64,000 nucleotides of DNA from Antennarius striatus. Its lineage: Eukaryota > Chordata > Actinopteri > Lophiiformes > Antennariidae. The stretch spans positions 8,735,001 through 8,799,000 of the forward strand of contig NC_090797.1 in assembly GCF_040054535.1 (NCBI RefSeq). The letters run 5' to 3'. The translations under genes and the position numbers were made by a program. Below the pieces are notes generated by a model, which did not search any database, had not been told where the DNA came from, and was given only the letters and a program-made list of their open reading frames with translations. This document shows, piece after piece, positions 34,501 to 46,400 of the stretch. Each line of letters starts with the position of its first letter. Position 1 is the first letter of the stretch.

Positions 34501-36403
34501 AACCTATAGTGAAAGGAGGAGAGAAGCAATCATCCAGATTTAAAAGAGCTTCACTAACTGCTTTTCCCAGAGTCTTGAAAGCCTAATCTGTTCAAAAGAA
34601 AGTAATTGCTGAAAGTCTTGTTGATGAACTGAATACGTGGTGACGGCCCTTTTTTGAAGCATGCTACATCATCCAGGATGAAATGTCAAGTGGTCACCAG
34701 GTCAGCGTATCATTTGGTAATTGGATTTTTGTTTCAGAAGAAGACATCAGAAACTGAAAAATGAGTGGCGACTTGATTTTTCATTTTCAAGTGAAGCCAT
34801 TCAAAATATAAAGTAAGTATTTTCATAGCAAAAATGAACGGGTAAAATAAAAAAAGATATTTAACTTTCAATTTCTGTTTCGTACAAGATGAAAGTAGTA
34901 GAAAACATAAACGGAACAAAATGGCTTCTTTTCACTTTTCTAAGACAATTAGCTATTCTTGCTAAAAAAACCAGACCACCTAATGTGGTGGCTGGGGAGC
35001 AGCAGACCACCTGTCGCACAGAACAAGCTACAAAGACTGAAACTGAAAAGAAAATCTAATTACCGAACGATAAATAGATCTCTATGAGATAATTACATTT
35101 TGTGATTCTTACTTTTGTTATTCTTACATTAATTAGACAACTGAGTAACTGATCAAAAGAAAATTATGGAGGTAATAGTTTGATTATATAGCCCATTGTG
35201 GAAGTTAAATTGCCAAAATCTTCTGGTTTGGAGAGCTTATTTCAGCAACTTTCAACTTTAAAACCATGGATAAATTTAACGAAATACATTTCAAATAGAG
35301 TGTAGTTGGAGGTCTGGCATTTGTGTGTAATTAATTAAAAAGAGTATAATATGGGACCTTTATAGAAAACGAAGAAAGACTGGTAGCACTCGGTTATAGA
35401 CTTGTTCAACACATACTGTACATAACCATTTAACTGTCTAGGTCACTTTGGATGCTTTGTAACGTTAGGCTAAAATAAAATTTTGTAAATCCTGTCTTCA
35501 GATTGAACGTAGAATTTTTACATATGACCATTTGATGTTTTTTATTCCACATGAATTCTTTCAGTCTCTACTTTGAATTTTTATCCTGTCTATTGTCTCT
35601 CATTAGCCCTCCTGCCAGGACCATACCTCATAACGATACGATACATGTAACATATATATGTGACCAATAACGCTCAGCTGAGGTGATAAATCCTTGAATT
35701 TCTTAATAATGATTGATCCCATGTCAATAAAATTCAAATGAAGCTCCTTTTCTTTGGCATTTAAAGCAGATTAACAGCTCTTCTCATTTCTGCTGCATAA
35801 ATTGTGTAACAGCTTAGTTTATATCCTTTTCAGTCCGCATATGTGTCAACCCATTGTAGATGCACCTTAAATAGATAAATATGTTAAAATTATGAAGCTA
35901 TTAGCTTCGACTTAACATCAACAATATAGTGATACATTTACACAGGGGAACACAATCCATTTACTCATCTCTCATACCTTTAATACAAGGCTGGTGAATC
36001 ACAAATGTCAGGGGTGGGTTGAATACATGAGGGTGATTATGTGCAGGCTTTGAAAGAAGATGAACACCTGTGAGTCTAATGCAGCTCAATGCAACAAATC
36101 CCACTTTGTGAAGCCTGTAATCTGGAGCCATTTATTGAAGTACTACTCCAAGTTTATGCATCTGCTCACTACAATACAGAGAACAAAATTAAACTTTTTA
36201 CTCACATTTACTCAGCATTTTATGTATTATTCTAAATGTGGTGATTATATAATAGGCTTAATTAGCAGTGCTTTGTAACATTTTGGCTTTTTGCTCAAAA
36301 TAGCTTCATTTATTGAAGTCCTCCAAATTAGATCCATAATCAATAATTAAAACATAAATCTCATTGTTTCATGCATTAGACAAACTCTTACGGGATTACA
36401 TCT

Positions 36404-36880
36404 TGTCAGGGCCCTGCCTGCCTGCTCGGGTGTGGTTGTACTAGTATGTCTCGGTTTAGTGCCTATGGACCTGGCTCCTGCCACTTCCTGGTGCCATCCC
36501 TAGCTCCTGATTGGTGCAGCCTGCTTTCCCTCTGACCAACACCGGGGCATCAATCAGAGTGTCAGCCTTCATACTCTGCAGCTGCTCGGGCTGCAGGCTG
36601 CTTTTATGTGAACAGTCCCCTTGCTTAATTGTTATTAAGTTGTTCAGTGTTTTGTTGTGACCACTTTGTGGAAAGGGGCCTCGCTATCTGGAATTCCATT
36701 AGTACCTAACTGAATTAGCCTCCTTGGGAGTAGGGGGTGCTGCTCATTATTCTGTAGAATTGTACCTAAAGGATTTGGAGGGTTTTTGTTTCCATTGTTT
36801 TTCTTAAAACACGTTAGACAAATTCATTAGTCCTGTTTTTGCAGTTTTTTGGGTTGTTTTTTTTGTTTTGTTTTTTGTGA
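36404..36880. repeat. Possible old repeat insertion (compositional island)
   Basis: A GC-richer block starts TTGTCAGGGCCCTGCCTGCC and runs to T/G-rich sequence. It differs from the AT-rich surroundings. I see no terminal repeats or coding remnant that would name a family. Confidence 0.25.
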
Positions 36881-37596
36881 ATATGCCCTCTGCAAATGGT
36901 TTGAATAATCTACTGGTTTACACACCCCATCTGATGACATTGCCATTACATTTTTCTGCTTTTATGCCGCCAAGATTTAGGTTTGTTTAGGATTTAGCTG
37001 GATCTGATTAAAAAACATCTTGGATTGGATTAATTTTACTGTGATCATAGTCATGGTGGAAAGAAATCCACATTGACCCTTTCATCAGCCCAAACGTCTC
37101 ATCTTTGCAAGCTTAATGCCTCTTTTATAATTCCATTTTTATCTTCTTCCTTTGCTTTTGATGGACATCTTGTTACAAATACTTCAGATACTGGAGAGTT
37201 TAAATTGAGACTATTTCTTTTTTTGTACATCTGCTAAACTAGCTGCCTGCATCAAGTCTGATTTGGCAGCACGTTATCATCCTCACATACTTGATGTGCC
37301 GTGGGATGAACACAAACACAATTAATCTCAGCAGATGAAGAGAAGTTTCCAATCTGACTGGCCACTGCATGACACAGACTGGTCTGCAAGTTTGGTAGGT
37401 AGAAAAAGCCAAAAGATCTGTATGGATTTAAACAGTCATTCAAGAAAAATGCAGAATTGTGCAAGATGAATAAATTCAATGAGCTAAGAGAACAGATGGT
37501 TAAAGCATTCTAGTAATAGCCTCCCATGCCAGGGAACCACATCTAACATCTTTATAAGTTTAGCATTATTGAGACCTTTTCAGTTGGTGTGTCTGT

Positions 37597-37812
37597 ATGT
37601 ACAGGATGTATGTGTGTATGTTTGTATTTACGTATGTATGTAAACATGTATGTATGTACTGTATATTTGTATGTACGTATGTATGTAAACATGTATGTAT
37701 GTGTGTATGTTTTCATTTATGTGTATAAATAAGTAGGTTAATAAGTAAATTTATAAATAAGTAGGTATGTATATCTATGTATTTGCAGTATGTATGTCTG
37801 TATGTATGTATG
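37597..37812. repeat. Imperfect (TATG)n array
   Basis: Diverged TATG/TACG/TGTG units extend over about 215 bp, including a near-duplicate unit (GTACGTATGTATGTAAACAT) at about 37630 and 37673. Confidence 0.85.
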
Positions 37813-37875
37813 AAATAAAGAAATGTCTGTCCATGGCACAGGATCCATTAAAGGCAACACATTTGGAGTGTCTTT

Positions 37876-37930
37876 ATTGTTGTTGTTGTTTTTGTTGTTG
37901 TTGTGTTGTTGTTGCTTGTTTCTTTGTTTT
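37876..37930. repeat. (TTG)n trinucleotide repeat
   Basis: TTG units with interruptions produce a Cys- or Val-rich artefact frame and poly-Asn on the other strand. Confidence 0.85.
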
Positions 37931-39523
37931 GTGTTGTTATTCCTATTATGTCTTGTCAAGCACTTGCCAAAACATTGAGAAAAAGTCACTGTTGTAATTA
38001 CAAAGTGGGTTACGACATGATTACAATTCAGACAATTACAGTATACACAAATTACAATATTACCAAACTGTGTCATTTGTAATTTTCTGACTTTGCTCTG
38101 CACTTTCGAAAATATAAGTCCACATGATCTGTGGACACGTGATTCTGTTCAGGCAGGGATTGTCTGGTTTCTCTAGAGGATCTCCCACTCACTGGTTCTG
38201 TGTTACATAACAACTGCTTCGCCACAGAGGGCTGGCTCTGATCAATATTTCCCTCACAATTCCCTTACCTCACTCCCTGGGCCTGTGGGTCACCCCACAG
38301 AGTTAATCAAGCTTGCAGAGCTGCACCATACATACTGTATGTGTATTGAACGCTTCACAAGAAGGAGCAGGTGGGAGAAGTTAAGCAAGGACGGAATAGA
38401 TTTCACTAATGGAGGTGAAGAGACTGAAAGCTATTTTATTGACAAATTAAATAAACTCTCAGAAGATTTGAAGAGGTGGATATTTAAATACCAGATATTT
38501 AATTATTCATATTTCCTATTAGGTGAATCCTGTTGATTTGGATCTTGATTAGGATTTTTGACTTTGATGCTAATGGCTGATGGATCTCCAAATGAATGGA
38601 TTTGAAATGTTGTTTACTTATTAGTGTTAGGATCAATTTTAATTACCTCTTATAAAGTGGTTGTGTTTGCATACCTGTCTGTTCGCTGGATTGTTAGTTG
38701 TCAACATGATTACTCAAAAGAGGTGGGAGCGCCACTGACTGTCATTTTCATTTGGGCTTTTGTTTCTTAAGTTTTCATCTGGTGATATCATCGTTCTGTC
38801 AATTGTAACTTATTGTAATCATGTAATTGTTGTCTTTTTATTCTTGAGCTATTTAGTAAATCTTAGCGTGCTTCTAAGCTTAAATGAACATTATAGCTAC
38901 ATTATATTTGCTGAAGTTGTGATTGCGAGCATGTTGGCATACTTGAAGTAGCAGCTAGCTCAAGGACCTTCTTGCTTACTTTGTATAGTCTTGGGACTCT
39001 GTCTTCCTAATGTCACAGTTGTCATAGTCAAAATTATACCCATGTAATTTGATTAACAAGTGAATTGGTGCCCATCTGCACACCCATATTTTATTCATTA
39101 GTAATGATTTCATGACGATTTTAATTATCATTTACTATTAATCACAATACTACTGTCTATAATCTGAACCACTTAAACTGCAGACTGCAATCTGAAGTTT
39201 TATGTCACTCCTTCTTCCTGTTTGGACATTATAGGTAAAGAGTCCACAGGCAAAGATCATATATCTTTCCCTTAGCAAAAAAAACACCTTTTTTTAGAGG
39301 GAATGGTAGATGACACTGATCGATTAAATTCATTGTACAGCCGAAACATACCTATGAATAATTAAGGAGCTTCCTTCCCCCACCTTCCATCCCCACCCCA
39401 CCCCTGTGCCTTTTTCTATGCCTAGAATGTGCTAATGACTATCATGATTAAATGTTACACACAAAGCTGCTGCTGGTCAGATTTGTCAGAACGTCAGATC
39501 ACATAATGTTCTCCATACGAATG

Positions 39524-39568
39524 AAACTATTAGAGTCATGATCTGTGTGATCATGACTCTAATAGTTT
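39524..39568. repeat. Perfect 20-bp inverted repeat, 5-nt loop
   Basis: Arms 39524-39543 and 39549-39568 are exact reverse complements with loop TGTGT. It lies in intergenic DNA. Confidence 0.95.
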
Positions 39569-41643
39569 AAACTTATTGACATAAAATTATCAACAGACAT
39601 CCTCCATTGGCATCAATTGGAAAACACACAACACAATTTACTTCAGGTCTGCCTCATTGGTACTGAAAACCTGGCGAGGTGACCTTGTTGCTGGGTGCCT
39701 TCACTTGTTGCCTGGAGCTTTACTTAAAATCTCAAGAAGTTAACACGTTACTATTTTCCTGTTCCTTTTCATGTAGACTGAGCACTGATGCTTTGAGAAA
39801 TCAGCTTTTTTTTTTTGAGAAGAAGTATGTTTCATTTGTCTGAAGACACCTTGTAAAGATAGTATGACGACAACTTATTTTTCTGGAAACACCTGACACT
39901 ATTTTTCCATAGCAGATGTTTTGCATGCTGTAACACCGACAGGATGTGGTGTGTGAAGTGACTCATAACGAGGGTGGCAGAAAACAGTGGGGAAATTTTC
40001 TCGAGCAGGGGTTATTATAATTTCATTTTACTGTAATGTTCTTTCCCTGTGATCTGCGGCTTACAGAGGGAACACATCTTTATCTCACAGCCCAGAAAAG
40101 ATGTTTGCAGTTTGTTACTTTACCAGGAAGCAGCTGCGCCAAACTAGAAATGGAATTCCACTATGAATCAGATGTCAACCTGAGAAGAAAACATGGGTGT
40201 ATTTCTGCAACATTTCTTTTGCTGCATACGTTTAAGCAGCCAAATGCTGATTTGGGCTTGTCACACTGCGAGAATACCTGTATATACAGAAGTAGACAAA
40301 ATTAAAAGTTTGAGACTCAACTGAGAATTGATTTAAAACACTGAAGTCTTGTTTTCAATTTCTCAATTGCAGCAAGTGTTAGTGGGACCAAAAAATGTAG
40401 AATCAGGTCTGCAGCAAAGTTTATTTTCTTTTCATGTAATCTTATTTTTCAAATGACCTTATTAGTTTTAACCTCAATATTACGCAAAAAAAATGCAGTA
40501 TTCTAATTCAACCAACAATAAGTGTTAAATTTACTTACTTAGATAGTTAAATGTCCTCAAATCCTTCGTCTAGTTTCATTCATTATACTTATGAGGACCT
40601 GAGAGTTGGACTTAGTTTACAAGGTTTAAGACTTGCCTTGAATGGTCTACTATCTGTGATGGAAGAAGGGTTGAGCAGAAAGATGTTGAAGTTCATTGGT
40701 CTGAAGGCCAAATATCAAACCCCCTGAGGCTGTGGGAATAACTCTCTCCTCTGTTCTGACATGATAAGGTTCTTTATATAGTTGAAAGTACCAGGGAAGG
40801 GCACATATAGGGGTATTTAGTGAGCAAAGTGACCATGGGAAATCTGTGCGGTCCAGTTAAAATAGGAGCTCTGCTAGTGCTCTAGCTTCTCCTGGTAAAT
40901 CTGATGACTCTCATTATTCAGACAGATGGAGATTAGAGATTTGGAATGGCTACCCTCTCACATAATGTTACATGGCATTTCTAAATGGTCCCATCACTCT
41001 TTCAGGCTCCGTCAGTTAACATCAAAATTACAAATACAAATGCAGCTAGCCAGAATACAGATTTTATTGGGCAGAGGAAAAACTGTTCAGAAGAAAGACA
41101 CCAAAAATAAATTTCTGTCACACATCGTTTCCTCTCATATGGCATAGGAAGGTCACAATACAGCAAGGAGAAACAAACTATGTATGCGTGGATGACCTCT
41201 GTGTGGACAGTAATGGATACTGTAGCACAGTTAAATGCACAGCACGGCTCAGGGGTAATTACAGCAGAGCATCATGATCTGAGGCAGTTCTGAATTCTCC
41301 ACACGATCAAAACATTAAAAAACGAGCAAGGCAGGCAGCACTGCAGTGAGGAGTCCTTTTTCCTTTTCTTGTGGAAGGCAAATCAGCAAGCATTAGGCCC
41401 GAAGTAAGCAAAGTGAGAGAAAAATAGGAGGCAAATAAACATAGAAGATGTCAAAGTAAAGAGGATGTCATGTTTAATGAGGGGAACTTGGCACAAGATG
41501 CAGCTGCGGTTAAGTGATGAAAATCTCCTAAAAGAGGCTGAGAGGGAAGGCAGCCGGAGTCGGTTTTTGGCAGCACTGTTCTGCTTTTTCCCATGTGAAA
41601 CAGGCAAAAACAAGGCAAAAAGGGCTGCTTTCACCCGTAACAA

Positions 41644-41664
41644 ACACACACACACACACACACA
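41644..41664. repeat. (CA)n microsatellite
   Basis: About 10 CA units are followed by CATGCATGCA. Confidence 0.9.
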
Positions 41665-42854
41665 TGCATGCACGGCAGCTCCTGCAAACTTTCAAAGTGG
41701 CACAATCAGACTAGTACACAAACATGCAGACTTGTACAAAGGCAGAACTTTACAAAGTCATGCAGATGGAATGTTTGGATATTTCTGTAGTCTGACTCAA
41801 ATGTGTGTCCCTGGATTGTGTGAAATTTATTTTTGTCGAAAGGGATTAATACGGAACTAGAGTGGTTCAGTCTACTCTTGTGGAAAACTTAACTGCATAA
41901 ATCACACATGGAAAGAAAGAGCAAACAGACTTTACAATGCTGAATATAGTAACATATATCACCTGAAATCTGAAACTTTTCAAATTTGTCATGATTCTCA
42001 AAAAAAGATTTGGGCCAATATTCACATTTAGGAAAAGAGCATGTTAAGAAATCATTTTATAATATATAAATATATAATTTTAAGCAGCCAGCTAGTTCAG
42101 GTCAAAATGGTTGGTCTGGTTTTATCCAGAAGTTAAAAAAGATTACCCACCAGTACCTCTTAAGCTCTGTTAACATATGTCTTGGTTGTTTAACACTGCT
42201 ATTACCAATCAGTGGTACCAGTATACTGGGGGGGGGGGGGATACTTCAGCGGCACTGTCACAAGGTATGTGGTAAGATTGTAGAGTTTCTTGATGAATTT
42301 GCAAAAAACAGAAATGATGTGTTGTTCATGGGTAATCAACCACATGTAGAGTCGGCTGCAGGCTGCAGCTCTACATTAGTGTTATTGTGACTTGAAATGA
42401 AGTAGCTATCAAGTGAGCAGTGAACTCACATGGAAGTAAGTGGCCTGCAAAATATTAAGTGAAAGCATTGGAATAAATGATTACTTAGCCAAAAGAAATG
42501 GATTAAACTTTTTTTTTTTTAAAAAAGATGCAATAGTTAATTCAGATTAAATGGTCAAAACAGTTGAAATAGTTCAAATGAATGGAAGTAATGAATCAAT
42601 AGTAAGCAGACCTAGCTAGCTTAAGGTAATAGATAATTGATGGAATAATGAAATAGTTGGAATACGTAGCAAATAAAAATGTTGAAGTAACTGAATGCGT
42701 AACCGAAGGCATCAGATTAAATTATTGAATTAATTCGAAGAATTTATTTGCCTCATGTGTTAAAATATAAACAAAAGTCATAGAAATGATTGAAATGTTC
42801 AGGTCCTCTCCTCCAGCAGTTTGTGTAAATCAAAGGTCCTGCCAATGTGTTAAT

Positions 42855-43025
42855 TATTAAGCTTTGGAAGTGCTTGTGTGCAGATTTTGTTAACTTTGGA
42901 CTGTTTCCAGTCTTTGTGCTAAGCTTAGCTATCTAGCTACTGGCTGTAGCTTTGTGTTACTATGCAGACAAGCCTTTTTACGGTATAAGAAAATGAATAA
43001 GTATATGTCACAAAAATATAAGACT
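42855..43025 (+). repeat. Teleost interspersed repeat, copy 1
   Basis: The segment around CTGTTTCCAGTCTTTGTGCT, then AAGCTTAGCTATCTAGCTAC and TGGCTGTAGCTT, closely matches a very common teleost repeat that I recall (TTTCCAGTCTTTATGCTAAG CTAAGCTAAC..). Its class is unclear to me, perhaps a non-autonomous DNA transposon. It is diverged. Confidence 0.6.
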
Positions 43026-43071
43026 TTCCTTTAAACACCACTAAAATGATTTGTGTCGATCATTTAGCTTT

Positions 43072-43077
43072 TTTATT
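43072..43077 (-). terminator. nrip2: Candidate polyadenylation signal of nrip2
   Basis: TTTATT on the plus strand is AATAAA on the nrip2 strand, about 420 nt after the stop codon. Confidence 0.35.
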
Positions 43078-43499
43078 TTCTCAATGATTAAAAGTGTTTT
43101 TGTACAACCAAATCACAAAATATCCCATTTAAGTTCACTTTGAATTATTAGAGTATTTTTCCTTTCCGAGAGCATCAGTGTTCCCGAGCTGCTCCCTGGA
43201 GGAACTGATGTGAATTTATAGGATGAACATTAAGATGATTAGACTCAGAGATCAGACTGGCTTATAACTGGCTTTTATCCGCTCTGAAACAAACTCATTT
43301 AATATCAGAAATAATCATGGTGTATGTCTTAATTCTATAAACACAATGATGTAAACTCAGGAACGGTGGTGGCGAATGCTCATCCATGTTCTGGCAGTGT
43401 GAGACACTGTGATTGGACAGTCCAGACACAAACAGCATCCCGTCTCTTTGCTGTAACCAGCTGGGATTGGAGGAAGCGGTCACCACCGTCGAGTTGTGC

Positions 43500-46400
43500 T
43501 CACAGGTTCTTGTTGGTGTCGTGTCGGCACTGGCTATCAGACGAAGGGTTCAGGAAGGGCAGCTCCTCGCCGCAATCCTTCAGCTTCAAGACCCGACTGC
43601 TGAGGTCCAGACAGCACTGTGAACAGATGCATTTGTTTGACATCAGTGCTTCCCAGCATGTAAGTCCTGGACTTTCAAGCTATTCAATACAACAACGGTT
43701 TTAAATAAACTAAATGTAACAAGCAATGAATTCAGGAGCATCAGTTTCATCCTAAGTGTGGAGTTTAACCTGATAGAGGTAAAATAATGGTAATGAAACC
43801 AATCTAAATCTAAATAGACAATGAGATAAGTATCAGAGTTTTTTGTTGTTGTTTTTTTTTTGGGGGGGGGGGGGGTTAAGAAGGTAGAGATCATGTTATT
43901 TTCATCCCCTAGGGTCACTCTAATTAGATTTTTATAAAGATTTTGACCTGATCCAACACGTTATATTAGAATATGGGTGAAATCCGCCTCTTCACAGCCA
44001 GTTTCTCCTTGGAGTTTAAATTACATTTTCAAATGTGCCAATTTAAAACCTCATCTCACTAGATGTCCTCAATTTAATCATATCTGGACTTTTCCAGCAA
44101 ATTGTATATCCAAGGCAAAGCCGTGCCGCTAGAGATCTACCCAGCCTTTTCTCAAGATAACACTACAGCCGGTACATCTTGTTTTAAGAATGTTGCACCT
44201 GTGTCTCTGTCTGTCACGATTGAATGTGCATGTCCTATTAGTTTTCTTCTTCCACTTTTTTTTTCTCAAAACTTTTAAACAACTTCTTTTCAAAGAAAGA
44301 CAGCAAGGGACATTAGAAAAGGAACGAGAACCTTACTTTAAGTTCCAACAGAGTCTGAAGACCGAGGCACAGATCAAATGTCTCATCCTCTAAAAGAAAA
44401 AAAGAGAAAGCAAAACATGTAGGGAAGAGAGAGAGAGGACAAAAAAAACAACAAAATGTTATAACTGCATCATGACAGCCTCACTTAAACATAGATACAT
44501 TAGGCCTAATCCAGGTAAATCATGAAGACTACTACATTTTTCAACCCTGTGCAAATAAGTGCTGCTAGGTATATGCACTCATGAGCATATGACTCCTGTA
44601 GCTGTGAGTGTTTTACAGCTGGATGAGAATTTAATGTGTGTCAAAGAGTCAGGAGTTAGGACCAAATTAGAAGCATTATTCACTAGGGTGGTGGAATTAA
44701 AGAGTAAAACTACCATACATTAGAGTGTTAGAACAAAATGTTCTCATAAGCGAAAGATACGGCTTCACAGTAAGGGCTGAGTCAAGAATTAGTGTTCTTA
44801 AATTTTTATGGTTAGGGTTTCTGGAAATAAAACCTGATGTCGATGAAATAGTCTGACATTTTTTGAAATATTTGAATTGAATGTGTGCAATTTCTCTGAT
44901 ATAATAATAATTAATATGAGTCTAGAGCCAGTAGATGGTGAGTTTAGCGTCGCATAAACACAACGAAGAAAACCTCTTAGATCACTAATTAGCACATTGT
45001 GTGTGAATTGTTTGAAAAGAAAAGCTGAAGTGTAAAAATGATCTAATAAAAGTGAATTATTTAGCTTTAAATAAGGTGGATTGTGTTAAAATTTGTTTCC
45101 CTCTCAGTTTTAATATACAGTATGTACTCTTCTCATCATATTGTCCCAATACGTATAGTGAGTTACTTCTTTAAGCTTCTGTGGAACAAATTTATTTTAA
45201 CCATTGATTTTTACTTTAAGCATTTCCATATTCAAAATCCATCCTTTTTTTTTTTGAAGACAAGATGATCATATTCGTCTTGTCCTCAGCTGCTTTTCTG
45301 CCTGGTGGGTCATGGGTGTTTCTGGAGTCTATCTCACTGGCTATGTGCTGTAGTCACAGAACACTGTGTGTAACACTGGTGATTACTCCTGAAATCATCA
45401 CTCTTGCTATTGTTAACATCCATGAAGGGGTTTATCTGTCCAAGAAAAACATGTTCTGTACAAAATAATCTACACAACAAAGGCAACAAAAAAAAAAAGC
45501 CAAAGAATCTCAAACCTCAAAGTCAGACAAAAAAAAAGACTGTTACGGATGAATGCACAGACCCTTAAACTAAAAGTTATCTTCTTGAAAAAAGACCGTG
45601 TGGTAATTCCACAGTCAGACATGTGATAAAGAACTCCTTTTTTTCAAGCACTTTTGTTTATTGGTATACAATATTTTCTGTTGACTGTATAAAATTTGTT
45701 TGCTCCAGGCACCTTTTTCACTAAGGTGACAATTACTCCCCATGATAATTATCCTCCCACCGGTTCTTTATTCAGCATCAAGGGAGTTTTCCTGCAAAAA
45801 CTTTGTGTATTCAAAGCTGAGAAGATCTAAAAGCATTAGAAAAGAGCACGTACAACATAATTGCTGCAATGGGAAGTGAATAATAAATCAGTGAATTTAC
45901 TCATCTGAATGTGTTGTTAATTGCCTTTTTGCCGTTTTTATGCTTTTATTTAATAGAAATCTCTGTTAGGGTGGTTTAAAAAGACACAGTAGGATGTCTT
46001 GTTGAGTGTTCAATACAGAAGTGAAAGTTAATATACTCAACTAGTGGTCTCATAACAAAATCCCAGGGGAGACGGATCTTTCCTGTGATTTGCTACTGAA
46101 GTCAGGCAGCTGGTTTTCAACATGGATATTCAGATATTCATGATGGGCAGACAATGGAATCTATCAACTATGCAGTCCCTTTGACTTTTAATTTAGTGCC
46201 AGCAGCTGGACACAAGTTACCAAAAAACAAAAAATAATGAATAATAAAACAACAAGGATGTTAGTATTTTGTTGCTTGTTTTCTTTGTTAACATCTAGCT
46301 GAAAGCAATGCCGTACCGCAATACAGCCTCACACAGCTGCCAGCATTGCCTCGTTGTTAGCAGACAGATTGTTATACAGATCTAACACACTTACCTTTGA

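Larger units (their letters stand above)
31545..43060. other. Intergenic region between itfg2 and nrip2, no gene seen
   Basis: The two genes converge on this 11.5-kb AT-rich stretch. Open frames are short and lack coding character. It contains TATG and TTG simple repeats, a GC-richer block at 36404-36880 that may be an old repeat insertion, and a perfect hairpin at 39524-39568. FKBP4, which follows ITFG2 in human, is not seen. Confidence 0.55.

Noticed and set aside
37767-37997. Cys-rich plus-strand open frame
   Set aside because: It is created by the TTG repeat and the TATG array.
39524-39568. Idea that the perfect hairpins are microRNA precursors
   Set aside because: A 20-21 bp stem with a 5-nt loop is too short for a normal pre-miRNA, which needs about 22 bp plus basal stem and a larger loop.
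43366-43704. Plus-strand open frames over the last nrip2 exon
   Set aside because: They are antisense to the real exon at 43500-43616 and have no acceptor or donor support.
44928-44940. CTCF-like word CCAGTAGATGGTG
   Set aside because: It has a mismatch at a core base (GGT for GGC) and lies inside a common interspersed repeat, so it is weak evidence for a site.
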